A stretch of DNA of 64,000 bases, taken from the NCBI RefSeq assembly GCF_037572415.1, contig NZ_JBBHLB010000004.1, positions 124,001-188,000 on the forward strand, read 5' to 3'. Positions 31,579 through 40,347 of this stretch are shown one piece after another. Both the position numbers and the translations under genes were made by a program. The notes beneath the pieces are model-generated. The model did no database searches. It saw only the letters and a list, made by a program, of their open reading frames with translations, and was not told the origin of the DNA. How positions within the stretch are numbered: position 1 is the first letter of the stretch; every line of letters starts with the position of its first letter. This stretch comes from Flavonifractor porci (GTDB lineage Bacteria; Bacillota; Clostridia; Oscillospirales; Oscillospiraceae).

Positions 31579-32957
31579 GTTTGCCGAAGCGTGATGGCGT
31601 ACATGGCCGTTATTACCTGATTCATAAACCAGATACGAACCCCGAAGTGCTGGAACACGCCGATCAGTGCATCCAGGATGTGTTGAATGGAACTGCAAAA
31701 GAAAACCATTCCGGCTATCCGGTGGTCGTTCGGAACCAAAGCGGAACGCCCTTTCTTCCCAGCCAACTCCTGGAGCGGTATCTGTCCAAACTGCCTTTGA
31801 AGGGATTCCCCTATGAGGAAGCGGTTGTATTCTGCGATGCCCTGCGGCGGTTGGTGGGCTGGCAAGAGATCCGCTATACATTGGAGAAGTACATAGAAAA
31901 GCAGGTGCAGGAACGCTACTTCCTTGTGGGAGAGCGGGATGATGGCTTTACCGTCTTTCCGCCCTGCACAGTACTGCCGGAATTGCGTCCGGAGGATGTG
32001 GACGAAGGTCTGCTGCGCTTTGCCTGCTATGTGGCGATCTGCCATACTGTGTACGGGCAGAGTTTTGAATCCCTCACCACCGAGCACATCCTCGGCCTGG
32101 TCTCCCAGCTTCGCCCAGATATGGTGAAGCAACTGAAAACAGCCGGCAGCGGCAAATTGCCAAAGGACATACAGCAGCGTAAGACGGAGGATTTCACCGC
32201 CTCGGCCAATGATGCGTTTGCTGCCATCCGCATCACTGCCAGGGACTCCACCGAGGAGTGCTATGCTGAAATTCTGGACTACCTGTGTGCGGTGTTGGAG
32301 CAGGAGGAATTTCCCCGCAGTTACTCGGTGGAGTTCCGTGGGAAGGAGAAACTCTATCTGCCCATTCCCGGCCTGCCCAAGAAGGGAGTCAATCAGCTCT
32401 TTGCCTGTGCTGTGCAGCACCCCAATCTGCATCCGGCTATAGAGCGATACGCCCGCCTGGCTATGCGGGAATATGAGTGGTACCAAAACCTCGCGGATGA
32501 AGCCTGCGCCATGCCCGGCTCTTTCGCTGTGTTCGCTCTGGGGCTGGAGGGAGAACCGTGGGCGCCGCTGGTGACGGAGTATTTGGATCTCTGCGACGAC
32601 GAGCACTCCTCCCTGCAAGGGAAATTCCTTCATGCCTTGATCCGAAAGTTTGGGTTTCAACCATGGACGCTGGGGGTATTGGTGCGGGGCGCATTGTCTA
32701 TGCAGTGGCTGGAGCCTGCCAGGGAATTCCGCAGCCTGATCGCCAATGTGGAGAGCCTGGATGCGCTGCTGGCAGTCAAGCGCCGCTTTTCCGCGTATCT
32801 CCTGCCGGAAGAAAACGAAGACCCGAAATTCCGGGCTATCGCTTGGCAGAGCCTGCTCTGGGCCATCTGGGGCACAGCCTCTGAAAACGGCGGCAGCAAA
32901 GTCATCAAGTCGGCGCCGAAGGAACTGAAAGAGAAATACCAGCAAGTATTTGCGTAA
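31575..32957 (+). CDS. DUF6138 family protein, copy 2
   Basis: A 460-residue paralogue of the preceding protein, clearly alignable over its length: M-S-L-P-K-R at the start, L-P-K-K-G-V-N-Q-L-F-A-C-A-V-Q-H-P, P-G-S-F-A-V-F-A-L-G-L-E-G, L-C-D-D-E-H-S-S-L-Q-G-K-F-L, and K-E-L-K-E-K-Y-Q-Q-V-F at the end. It lacks the acidic insert of copy 1. Start at 31575 overlaps the previous stop. The tandem pair indicates a local duplication followed by divergence, as expected if each copy meets a different partner. A frameshifted third tail stands at 16350-16497. Confidence 0.8.
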   Translation: MSLPKRDGVHGRYYLIHKPDTNPEVLEHADQCIQDVLNGTAKENHSGYPVVVRNQSGTPFLPSQLLERYLSKLPLKGFPYEEAVVFCDALRRLVGWQEIRYTLEKYIEKQVQERYFLVGERDDGFTVFPPCTVLPELRPEDVDEGLLRFACYVAICHTVYGQSFESLTTEHILGLVSQLRPDMVKQLKTAGSGKLPKDIQQRKTEDFTASANDAFAAIRITARDSTEECYAEILDYLCAVLEQEEFPRSYSVEFRGKEKLYLPIPGLPKKGVNQLFACAVQHPNLHPAIERYARLAMREYEWYQNLADEACAMPGSFAVFALGLEGEPWAPLVTEYLDLCDDEHSSLQGKFLHALIRKFGFQPWTLGVLVRGALSMQWLEPAREFRSLIANVESLDALLAVKRRFSAYLLPEENEDPKFRAIAWQSLLWAIWGTASENGGSKVIKSAPKELKEKYQQVFA

Positions 32958-32967
32958 GGAGAACGCC

Positions 32968-33810
32968 ATGAAAAAGAGAACGGTCAAGGACTTTATTGCC
33001 CTGTACGCCCCAGAAGATGAGGAAAAACTGGTACTGATTCAGGACGGTGTCAGCGCGGACAAAACCTTTCTGGATACCTACTGGGCGGCGCATACCCATG
33101 CCCTCGCCATGGCGGATGTCCAGACCGGACAGGAGATCTCCGGTCGATGCTGCCTGAACTGGCCGCTGACGGACAAGGAACGGGATGCCGGCGACTATTC
33201 CAAGCGGTTTACCAAGGGCCAGATCTACCGGATCAAAGCCCGCGGCTGGAAAGGTGATGCCCTCTACGAACCTCAGTGGTATGTCACGGAGGTACTGGAG
33301 GAAGGCGTACCCTGTCCGGCACTGGAGGAGATTTGGACGGAGTACACAAAGCCCATTCTTCTGGAGGACGAAGTGCTGGGGACCCTCACGCTGGATCGTG
33401 AAATGAGTATGTTCAACGGGACCTGCCGGTGGATGGGAAAAGAAGTCCAAATCTCGTTGGATGTGGAGATGGAAAAGAAAGCGTCCTGGACCCGTGTCAC
33501 CAATGTGATGAAGAAACTGGTGGCAGATCAGGAAGTCTGGGACCAGTCCCTGCGAGCGATGGCTGCCCAGAAGCTCACTGCTCAGGCCAACGAGTGGCTG
33601 GCGGACAATGACCAGACCGACCGTGACCCGGAAAAAGACCCCATTACCGAGGATGAGTTTGCCCGGTGCATCCTGCTCACCGAGTTTACAGTATCTCCCG
33701 GTGGGCGCTTTACCGCCTGGTATGAGGACGACGATATGTTCTGGGGCCATGTGGTCACGGTGGATGGGACGCTGAAAAAAGGCCCCGTTGACGCTGATAT
33801 ACAGGGCTGA
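32968..33810 (+). CDS. DUF2262 domain protein
   Basis: A 280-residue cytoplasmic protein. Residues about 140-280 match DUF2262: L-G-T-L-T-L-D-R-E-M-S-M-F-N-G, A-N-E-W-L, I-T-E-D-E-F-A-R, then F-T-A-W-Y-E-D-D-D-M-F-W-G-H-V-V-T-V-D-G-T-L and G-P-V-D-A-D-I-Q-G at the end. The N-terminal half is unassigned. DUF2262 is common in immunity neighbourhoods; toxin neutralisation is the likely but unproven role. AAGGAG precedes the ATG at 32968, ten bases after the DUF6138 stop. Confidence 0.8.
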   Translation: MKKRTVKDFIALYAPEDEEKLVLIQDGVSADKTFLDTYWAAHTHALAMADVQTGQEISGRCCLNWPLTDKERDAGDYSKRFTKGQIYRIKARGWKGDALYEPQWYVTEVLEEGVPCPALEEIWTEYTKPILLEDEVLGTLTLDREMSMFNGTCRWMGKEVQISLDVEMEKKASWTRVTNVMKKLVADQEVWDQSLRAMAAQKLTAQANEWLADNDQTDRDPEKDPITEDEFARCILLTEFTVSPGGRFTAWYEDDDMFWGHVVTVDGTLKKGPVDADIQG

Positions 33811-33841
33811 CAACAACCGTTTACAGGAGGAGGCATCCATT

Positions 33842-34120
33842 ATGTGCGAGCACTGCCGAAACATTCAAACATGGAGAAAATTTGATGCCCCCAAGGACTA
33901 CCTGGCCTGTATTGCCTATATCCAGCAGTTGGTGGAACAAGGTGAATTTGAACTGATTGCAGAGGAATCCACCTGTCCGCTGGAGAAGGTAAAGAATGAG
34001 GATGGGTGGGCAGACGAAATTATGGCTCACATGATTCGGTGCAAGCACTGCGGTCAGATCTTCACCTGTGTAGTCAACACCTGGCGAGGCAGCGGACACT
34101 TCAAAAAAGGCAAAGGATGA
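33842..34120 (+). CDS. Small zinc-ribbon hypothetical protein
   Basis: A 92-residue protein with C-E-H-C at the N-terminus and C-K-H-C-G-Q-I-F-T-C near residue 68, so probably one zinc site. Between them lie two helices (Y-L-A-C-I-A-Y-I-Q-Q-L-V-E). ACAGGAGGAGG stands before the ATG. I do not recognise the family. It is in the middle of the plus array, 31 bases after the DUF2262 gene and 21 before the SUFU gene. Confidence 0.65.
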   Translation: MCEHCRNIQTWRKFDAPKDYLACIAYIQQLVEQGEFELIAEESTCPLEKVKNEDGWADEIMAHMIRCKHCGQIFTCVVNTWRGSGHFKKGKG

Positions 34121-34141
34121 AACAGAAAAGGCGGTGAAACG

Positions 34142-36157
34142 ATGAATCAGGCAGAAAAAGCAGAGCTGCTGGAGCAGATTGAGAAGTGGAATGATGCGGA
34201 TGAGTTTGCCCGATGCATTGAGGCTATCGAAGCCATCCCGGAACAGGAGCGGGATTATCTGCTGACGATCAAACTGGGCCGAGCCTACAGCAATCTGGCG
34301 GTGCTGGGTGACCACGGTGCCCTTGGAGAGAACGCTGAAGTAGATGGCGATCTTCTCCGGCACGCCATTGATCTGCTGGAGTCCGTTCGCACCCAGGGTG
34401 AGAACGATCCCTACTGGAACGCCCGGATGGGCTACTCCTGCCTGATGGCATACAGCTCCGCAGCCACCGCCTATGAATACGCAAAACGCTGGCTGTCCCT
34501 GGCCCCGGATGACCCGGACGCCCAAAAGCTGGTGCGGGACTGCGAGGAGTATCTGGAGGAGGAAAATTCCTTGGAACTGGATTGGAACGAGCGGGAGGAG
34601 ATCATCCGGCAGGAGGCCATTCCCCCTGCCGACGATGACATCCTCGGCCATGTGAAAGTACATATCGACCAGCAGTTCGGCATCTATACCCAGTTCCTCA
34701 CGGACGACAGCGACCCAGATCACCCGCTGGAGATCGCCGTTATCCCGCCCCGGCTGGAGCATGACTACTACACCCTGGTCACTGTGGGCCTGAGCCGGCA
34801 TAGGATGGGTTTCCCGGAGGAGCGTCGGGAGGAAAAACTGGAACGGGCGGAGCTGCTCATCAACCTGCCCCGAGACTGGAAGCTGACAAAGGCGGACTGT
34901 CGGGAGGAGCGGTGGAGCTGGCCCATCCGGATGATGCTGGCCACCGCCCACTTCGCCATGGAGGACCCGGAGGTAGGGCTGGAATCCAGGACTACACTGG
35001 ATGAGGGTGAGGATGGCATCCCCTTCGCGGAGAACACGGAACTGCGGGGTGAGATCCTGCTCTGTCCCGGTGTGTTTGGGGCGGACTCCTTTTTCTGCCG
35101 TCTGCCGGACGGGGACGAAGTCAACTTCTATCAGGTGATCCCTCTCTATCGGGAGGAGATCCAATACAAGTTGGAGCACGGCTCGGACGCCCTGCTGGAC
35201 CTATGCCCGGACGAGAGCTTGGAGGTCATCGATCCGCACCGGCTCAATGTGGTCACAGACCGGGAGAAAATCAGCTACGACCCGGCGGAGATGGACAACG
35301 CCGCAGAGCAGATCAAGAAAATCCGGGCGCTTCACCTGCCAGTAGATGAATTGGATGCCTGCAATCGGATGGCCTTCTTCCTGGGCTGGGCTATGAAACG
35401 AGGCCAACTGAGTAACCCATTCCTCTCCCGGCATCGGGAGGTGGTGGAGGCGGTTCGGGCCGGAAAGAGACCGGATCTGCGGGTGTTCATCCTGGACAAG
35501 CTGGATGGGAAATTGTCCACTCAGTTCTTTGACCGGAGAGGCTCTGGCTTTGCCCAGTGGTACGCCCAGGACAACCGTTCTAACCCCTATGTCTACCGCC
35601 GGGACTGCCGGAATATCGTCTTGGCCGAGTCCAAAGACCGTGTCTGGAACAGTATTGCGGAAAAAGATGCGGCCTACCTGCTTCTGCCATACACTGAAAA
35701 AAGCCGTCAGCGTGTGGAGCAGTTGCTGGATGAGCGGTATCAACAGTATCTGGAAGCGGAATTTGCAGATGACCCCGAGGAGCGGGTGGCGCGGGCAGCG
35801 GAAGGGAAACCGGCTGTCATTCCCGACTGGGACGGCCCTCTGTTCTGCTACGCTTCCGACCGCGTCGCCCAGGATGGGTGCAAGGTGCAGATTATGGACC
35901 GGCTGTTCCCCGAGCGCGCGGATATGGGCTGGGAGAGCGGTTGGGCCTTCTACTCCGGGGATGAGGGCGATGTGTACGGCGAAGGTGATGAATACTACGA
36001 GTCGCACTGCGGCTTCTATGATATCCGGGACATCTGCCGCATCGACCCGGACATTATCCGATTTCTGAACCTACCTTACGGAACCATGCAGATGCGCAGT
36101 GAAGATGGAGCATGGTATGAGGTGATACGTGACGACGAAGGCGAGGAGGAAACTTAA
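34142..36157 (+). CDS. Multi-domain immunity-like protein (TPR, SUFU, DUF2185)
   Basis: A 671-residue cytoplasmic protein. TPR-like helices (about 1-140), a suppressor-of-fused domain (about 185-360: H-D-Y-Y-T-L-V-T-V-G-L-S-R-H-R-M, E-V-N-F-Y-Q-V-I-P-L-Y), a helical module (about 385-540: L-P-V-D-E-L-D-A-C-N-R-M-A) shared with the 1477-residue protein of the minus array, and DUF2185 at the end (about 560-655: S-G-W-A-F-Y-S-G-D-E-G, I-D-P-D-I-I). The two giant proteins thus share a core but carry different C-terminal domains, DUF4253 and DUF2185. SUFU and DUF2185 are recognised immunity families. It follows the zinc-ribbon gene by 21 bases and directly abuts the Imm17-like gene. Confidence 0.85.
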   Translation: MNQAEKAELLEQIEKWNDADEFARCIEAIEAIPEQERDYLLTIKLGRAYSNLAVLGDHGALGENAEVDGDLLRHAIDLLESVRTQGENDPYWNARMGYSCLMAYSSAATAYEYAKRWLSLAPDDPDAQKLVRDCEEYLEEENSLELDWNEREEIIRQEAIPPADDDILGHVKVHIDQQFGIYTQFLTDDSDPDHPLEIAVIPPRLEHDYYTLVTVGLSRHRMGFPEERREEKLERAELLINLPRDWKLTKADCREERWSWPIRMMLATAHFAMEDPEVGLESRTTLDEGEDGIPFAENTELRGEILLCPGVFGADSFFCRLPDGDEVNFYQVIPLYREEIQYKLEHGSDALLDLCPDESLEVIDPHRLNVVTDREKISYDPAEMDNAAEQIKKIRALHLPVDELDACNRMAFFLGWAMKRGQLSNPFLSRHREVVEAVRAGKRPDLRVFILDKLDGKLSTQFFDRRGSGFAQWYAQDNRSNPYVYRRDCRNIVLAESKDRVWNSIAEKDAAYLLLPYTEKSRQRVEQLLDERYQQYLEAEFADDPEERVARAAEGKPAVIPDWDGPLFCYASDRVAQDGCKVQIMDRLFPERADMGWESGWAFYSGDEGDVYGEGDEYYESHCGFYDIRDICRIDPDIIRFLNLPYGTMQMRSEDGAWYEVIRDDEGEEET

Positions 36158-36382
36158 ATGAACGGCGAGCAGATTACGGCTTTTTTACAGGCACACTGGG
36201 AGTGGGTGACTTTGATCATGGGCATTGTGTCCGTGGTTGGCTCAATTCTGAATTGGAACTGGATGTGCGACCCTACCGGTAAGCCGGATTCCCACCGCTA
36301 TGGACGCGGCTCCAGGCGGGTGATCTTCTTCCTACTGGGAATCGTGCTGATTGTGACCAGCATCATGTCCTGGGTGCTGTAA
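36158..36382 (+). CDS. Imm17-like two-helix membrane protein
   Basis: A 74-residue protein with two transmembrane helices (about 14-34 and 53-73) and a short polar link containing W-N-W-M-C-D-P-T-G-K-P and R-Y-G-R-G-S-R-R. Length, topology and the W-x-W-x-C-D-P link fit the Imm17 family of membrane immunity proteins (recalled). It is the only clear membrane protein of the array, so its toxin, if any, would act at the membrane. The start codon follows the previous stop directly. Confidence 0.7.
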   Translation: MNGEQITAFLQAHWEWVTLIMGIVSVVGSILNWNWMCDPTGKPDSHRYGRGSRRVIFFLLGIVLIVTSIMSWVL

Positions 36383-36395
36383 GGAGGACGAAACG

Positions 36396-36935
36396 ATGAG
36401 TGAAAAATATCCCACCTGGCTCACCGGCCATGTGAAGGAGTGGGCGCAGAAACGCCTGCCCACCGTGACGCTCTGTTCCTCCACCGACAATGAACTGCTG
36501 GAGGTTTGGTATTACGGAGATTTGCTCACGGTGAAGGGTGAGCCCCAATCCTATATTGTAGATAGCGATGTGGCCCCCGGACTGGTGGCAGCCCGCGACC
36601 CGAAGAGCGGTGAGGAATTCGTTATATTTGACGGTGGACGGCATGGCTACGACAATATGTTCTGCGATGAACATGATCCATCCGAGCTGGAGCACCGTCT
36701 CCTCAAGCGGTATGAGATACCAGCCTCCAAGCTGGTGCTGGAGCTGGGGTACAGCGTGGACTACGAGGACGAAAAAGAAGACTTCGAACCGGATGAGGCG
36801 GATACTGTGGAACTGATCAGCGGCGAGCGTATGCCTTGGGAACAGGTCAAGCGGGACGGCATCGACTATATCGCCCTTTACTATGTGAACGAGAAAGGAA
36901 AACCAGTCCAGATTTTGGACGCAGAGCTGGCGTAA
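36396..36935 (+). CDS. Hypothetical acidic protein of the immunity array
   Basis: A 179-residue protein, rich in Asp and Glu in its last third. It contains V-A-A-R-D-P-K-S-G-E-E-F-V-I-F-D-G-G-R-H-G-Y-D-N-M-F-C-D-E, a strand-loop pattern found in several immunity-type proteins, but I cannot assign a family. It starts 13 bases after the Imm17-like stop, with AAGGAGG upstream. Cytoplasmic by sequence. Confidence 0.65.
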   Translation: MSEKYPTWLTGHVKEWAQKRLPTVTLCSSTDNELLEVWYYGDLLTVKGEPQSYIVDSDVAPGLVAARDPKSGEEFVIFDGGRHGYDNMFCDEHDPSELEHRLLKRYEIPASKLVLELGYSVDYEDEKEDFEPDEADTVELISGERMPWEQVKRDGIDYIALYYVNEKGKPVQILDAELA

Positions 36936-36976
36936 GTACAGCTATTCTATCCTTTGCTAATCCGAGGAGGTGTCCC

Positions 36977-37189
36977 ATGACCCAAGAAGAACAGATACGC
37001 CTCTATCGGCTGATGGAAAAGCTCAACTGGTTTTTCCACCAAGAGATGCACTACCTGGATCGGGAGACGGCAGAAAAGATTGCGCGGGAGTGTTACCCGG
37101 AGATTCGGGATTTTACATACGACATTTTATGGAACGACCTGCCCAAAGAGGTCCAGAAGCAGCTCATGGACGAGGAGGAATCCCTGTGA
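36977..37189 (+). CDS. Small acidic helical protein
   Basis: A 70-residue protein, mainly helical (L-Y-R-L-M-E-K-L-N-W-F-F-H-Q-E-M-H-Y-L, I-A-R-E-C-Y-P-E-I). GAGGAGG lies nine bases before the ATG. No family recognised. It closes just before the DUF4241 gene. Small acidic helical immunity proteins are common, but this is inference from size and place. Confidence 0.6.
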   Translation: MTQEEQIRLYRLMEKLNWFFHQEMHYLDRETAEKIARECYPEIRDFTYDILWNDLPKEVQKQLMDEEESL

Positions 37190-37210
37190 GTACACTGATT
37201 TGCTCTTTTG

Positions 37211-37870
37211 ATGGTCTGCACGACAACAGAGTTCTCCGCTATGGGCGTGGATGTGCTGGACATTGGTGCCGTCCATTTCCCCACCGGGACGATTTTCGCC
37301 TGCGATCCGCTGGTGGAGCTGGAGGACACACCGCCCTTTATCCAGACGATCCCCGCCGGGACTTATCCCGTAAAAATCTGTGTGGTGCCCAGTGAGAAAT
37401 ACGGCGACCGCTACGCCTGCGTCAAGGTGGAGATCAACGGGGAAAAGCCTGTCCGCTATGAGCTGGGCATGACCGGCAAAGAGGATCTGGACGAGGAACT
37501 GGGCGAGGACGAGTATTTTGGCTTTGGCGTAGACGCTGGAATGGGCTGTGTTGCGGACATCCAGACCCAGGCAGCCTTCAAGACCTACTGGGCCAAGCGG
37601 CTGGAGGAAGACCCGGACATCGACCCCTACAACGACCTGTTCTGCGATCTTCTGGAGGAAAACGCCAAAGCCCACCCCAAATATCAGGGAGACTGCGGCG
37701 ACTGGCTCAACTGGACGGTGCCTGACACGGACTGTGATCTGCCCATCTTTGCCTCTGGCTGGGGGGACGGCTACTATCCGGTCTACTTCGGCTATGACGC
37801 CAAGGGCGAAATGTGCGCCGTGTATGTGCGCTTCATCGACATTGAAGCCAGCTACAAGGAGCAGGCGTAA
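37211..37870 (+). CDS. DUF4241 protein, start uncertain
   Basis: A 219-residue DUF4241 protein: I-G-A-V-H-F-P-T-G-T-I-F-A-C-D-P-L-V, I-P-A-G-T-Y-P-V, F-G-V-D-A-G-M-G-C-V-A-D and F-A-S-G-W-G-D-G-Y-Y-P-V-Y-F-G-Y. DUF4241 is a known immunity-associated family. The ATG at 37211 has no good ribosome binding site. In another frame a GTG at 37186 has GGAGGA six bases before it and reads S-T-L-I-C-S-F-D-G-L-H-D-N, which looks like the expected N-terminus; a one-base indel near 37230 may have separated it from the body. The protein may therefore be short at its N-terminus or poorly translated. Confidence 0.75.
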   Translation: MVCTTTEFSAMGVDVLDIGAVHFPTGTIFACDPLVELEDTPPFIQTIPAGTYPVKICVVPSEKYGDRYACVKVEINGEKPVRYELGMTGKEDLDEELGEDEYFGFGVDAGMGCVADIQTQAAFKTYWAKRLEEDPDIDPYNDLFCDLLEENAKAHPKYQGDCGDWLNWTVPDTDCDLPIFASGWGDGYYPVYFGYDAKGEMCAVYVRFIDIEASYKEQA

Positions 37871-37884
37871 GGAGGAAAGCGGCG

Positions 37885-38844
37885 ATGGAATGGCCAAAAC
37901 GGGCGCGGACAGCGGACTGGGTAAGTGGTGTCCTGACCCTGGATGGAGAGAAGCAATTTGAGGTTCCGGAGCTGACCACGGAGCTCATGGAGCGGCTGGC
38001 CGGTTACACCCTGGTGGGCTTCCATGTGAAAGGCTATCCGGTGACGGATGAACTGCTTGCCCCCTTTGCCGGGCATAAAAGCATGGTCAACTTCGGCGTG
38101 GAGGACGGCGTGCTCACTGACGCCTGTTTCGCCGTTTTTTCCGCCATGCCCAAGCTGCGTATCCTGCTGCTGACCGGGAACGCCGGGATCGGCGGGAGCG
38201 GCCTGTCTGCCCTGCGAAGCTGCAAGCTGGACCTGTTGGCCCTTGACCACACCGAACTGGATGATGCCGGTCTGCTCCAGGCGGCCTCCATCCCCAAGCT
38301 CTCCCATATCTGGATCGACCACACTGCTGTTACTTATGATGGCCTGCTGGCCGTTGCCGGCAACAACTACATCCATCCGGTGGCCCATGTTCAATTCACC
38401 AAGGAGCAGATGGAACACTTCTCCCAGCTCCAGCGGGAAAAGGCCAAAAAGTCCGTAAAGGTGGATGAACAGGTGGCGGCGGAATGCCGCAGAGTGCTGT
38501 CCGCCTTCTTTGCCGAAATGACAGAATGGGAGCAGTACATGGAGCAGGCCGGGTTTGAGGATGCCGAGGCTGTGCCCCGCCTGCTGGTGATCTGGGAGAA
38601 GTATGTGAGCGAAAAGCCCCGTCCGGGCTATCGGCCTCTGGGACTCTCATACAGTGCCCAGGGCACCTACAACGGGGAAAAATTCCTTGACGCGGAGCAG
38701 ATCACCAAGAACAAGCTCTACATCTATACCAGGGAGAAAAACACCGGCTTTGACCGCCGCTTCCTCATGAAGCGTGTGGGCGAGAGCTGGATGATTGACG
38801 CGGTGCAGGAGCGGCTGGACGGCTGGCAGCGAACAGGATTGTGA
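37885..38844 (+). CDS. Leucine-rich-repeat plus NTF2-fold immunity protein
   Basis: A 319-residue cytoplasmic protein. Residues about 30-165 are leucine-rich repeats (L-P-K-L-type turns: M-P-K-L-R-I-L-L-L-T-G-N, C-K-L-D-L-L-A-L-D-H, I-P-K-L-S-H-I-W-I). Residues about 195-319 look like the NTF2-fold immunity family: F-F-A-E-M-T-E-W-E, Y-S-A-Q-G-T-Y-N-G-E-K, then F-D-R-R-F-L-M-K-R-V-G-E-S-W-M-I-D. An LRR protein without the NTF2 part is in the minus array at 15163-15918. AAGGAGG precedes the ATG, 14 bases after the DUF4241 stop. Confidence 0.75.
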   Translation: MEWPKRARTADWVSGVLTLDGEKQFEVPELTTELMERLAGYTLVGFHVKGYPVTDELLAPFAGHKSMVNFGVEDGVLTDACFAVFSAMPKLRILLLTGNAGIGGSGLSALRSCKLDLLALDHTELDDAGLLQAASIPKLSHIWIDHTAVTYDGLLAVAGNNYIHPVAHVQFTKEQMEHFSQLQREKAKKSVKVDEQVAAECRRVLSAFFAEMTEWEQYMEQAGFEDAEAVPRLLVIWEKYVSEKPRPGYRPLGLSYSAQGTYNGEKFLDAEQITKNKLYIYTREKNTGFDRRFLMKRVGESWMIDAVQERLDGWQRTGL

Positions 38845-38852
38845 GGCATCAC

Positions 38853-39089
38853 ATGGCATGGGAATATGAAACCTTTGGCCCAGACGGTCAATGTAAATTG
38901 TTCGGTGTGAACATCTTTGACTACAACTGGCAAACCACCGGCAAGCGAGTAAAAGTCAAAGACCCGATCTATCACCAAGACCATACCTTCGAGGTCTGGC
39001 AGGTGGAGATTGACGGGCAGATCCACCGCTTTGCCGCTGGAGAGTTCTCCAACTGCGTATGGGGATTCTATCTGGAACAGAACGGATGA
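38853..39089 (+). CDS. Small hypothetical protein
   Basis: A 78-residue strand-rich protein (F-G-V-N-I-F-D-Y-N-W, F-E-V-W-Q-V-E-I-D-G, F-A-A-G-E-F-S-N-C-V-W-G-F-Y). No family recognised. It starts eight bases after the NTF2-fold gene. The ribosome binding site is weak (GAGGC), so coupling to the gene before is likely. Confidence 0.6.
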   Translation: MAWEYETFGPDGQCKLFGVNIFDYNWQTTGKRVKVKDPIYHQDHTFEVWQVEIDGQIHRFAAGEFSNCVWGFYLEQNG

Positions 39090-39104
39090 GAGGAGCGTGG
39101 CGCC

Positions 39105-39955
39105 ATGAAAGTCTGCGCCGGAGAGGTCTATACAGTCTACAACCAATATCTGAAATGCTACACCGCCTGCCAGGTGGCCTATATCGCGCCGCCGGACACA
39201 GTGAGCAAGGAACCCTGGGCGGTGGTCCTCTCCCTGGACTGGACAGGTGACGCCCCTCTGACTGCGGAGGAACTGCCCCATCTCCGCCCGCTCTACAAGG
39301 ACTTCATGTACTGGTCCCGTGACCTTCATCTGCTGCGGGTGCCGGTTGAGGTCCCGCCCCAGTATAAGTTGGTGGGCACACTTCCGCCCTTCACCGACCG
39401 GCCCTGCCGCTCCTATGGAGGCTGGAGTGACGGCTATGATGTGTACCTCCAGATCCGGTGGCAGGCCATCCCGGAGGAACGGCGGCGGGCCTTCAAGGAG
39501 GCCATGGAGAGCGAAGAGAAAACGGAGATCGGCGGTATCCCGGTGAAGGTCAGCAGCCATCGGGTGACGGACCAGTACGAACCATTCGATTCGGCGCTGG
39601 AACTAAAGGCGCTGCCTTGCCTCTCTACTGGAACAGATATCAGGCCCTGCGGCGGGAGGGCATCGGCCAGGACGATCCAAAGGCTCCTTTCCGGCTGGCC
39701 CATGAAGGGACACTGAACGATGGCTGTTTTGACAACGGTTTTTTCTATGAGGCGTTTCACGAATTTGACAACCAGAGCATCGAGAAAAGCCTTGTCAGCA
39801 AGAATCCTCTTGTCCGCATCTTTGCCCTCCTGGACCGCAGGCTGGGAAAGCGCCGCCTGCTGCCTTTGGAGGAATCCATGGAGCAAGAACTGGACTGGGT
39901 GCGGGCCTTCTATGTGATCCGGATGCAGGCCGAAGGGCTAATGGAAAAGGAATAA
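39105..39955 (+). pseudogene. Immunity-array gene with a frameshift
   Basis: The frame from 39105 (GAGAGGAGC upstream) gives 203 residues to 39716. Its sense-like sequence ends near codon 168 (S-A-L-E-L-K-A-L-P); after that the frame turns to S-T-G-T-D-I-R-P-C-G. The sense-like continuation L-Y-W-N-R-Y-Q-A-L-R-R-E-G-I-G, then A-H-E-G-T-L-N-D-G-C-F-D-N-G-F-F and L-V-R-I-F-A-L-L-D-R-R-L-G-K, is in another frame and runs to 39955. A single indel near 39610-39630 would join them into a protein of about 283 residues. Family not recognised. Either a real inactivation or a sequencing error. Confidence 0.75.
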
Positions 39956-39973
39956 CATTCAGGAGGAACTGCC

Positions 39974-40333
39974 ATGTCACAGATCGCATCTTTTTATCTT
40001 CTCAAAGATGGCCGGCGGCAGGAACTGTCCAACGGCGACTGCTCCGGCGCGGTCTATATGGCCATCTGGGACTGGTGTGAGAGCGAGTTGGATCTGGATG
40101 TCCGTTTTCCCGCTCCCCAGACGGAGGACACCCTGGACTGCGCTCTGCTGGAGGGAGAGCTGGCGTCTAATGTGCTGGCAGCTCTGCGGGAGTGGGACCT
40201 CCCGAAGCTGGCCGCTGAAATTGCCCCAGACTGGGATCTGCCCACCGAGGCGGTGCAAAGCGGGCTTGAAACGCTGCGCTCCCATCTGGAACTGGTGCGG
40301 GGCGACGCTGCCCTGCTGTATGAAATGTTATAA
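39974..40333 (+). CDS. Hypothetical acidic protein of the immunity array
   Basis: A 119-residue acidic protein with two apparent helices at the C-terminus (S-G-L-E-T-L-R-S-H-L-E-L-V-R-G). AGGAGGA lies upstream of the ATG. No family recognised. It stands 18 bases after the frameshifted gene and 14 before the DUF3885-barstar gene. Confidence 0.6.
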   Translation: MSQIASFYLLKDGRRQELSNGDCSGAVYMAIWDWCESELDLDVRFPAPQTEDTLDCALLEGELASNVLAALREWDLPKLAAEIAPDWDLPTEAVQSGLETLRSHLELVRGDAALLYEML

Positions 40334-40347
40334 GACAGAGGGATACC

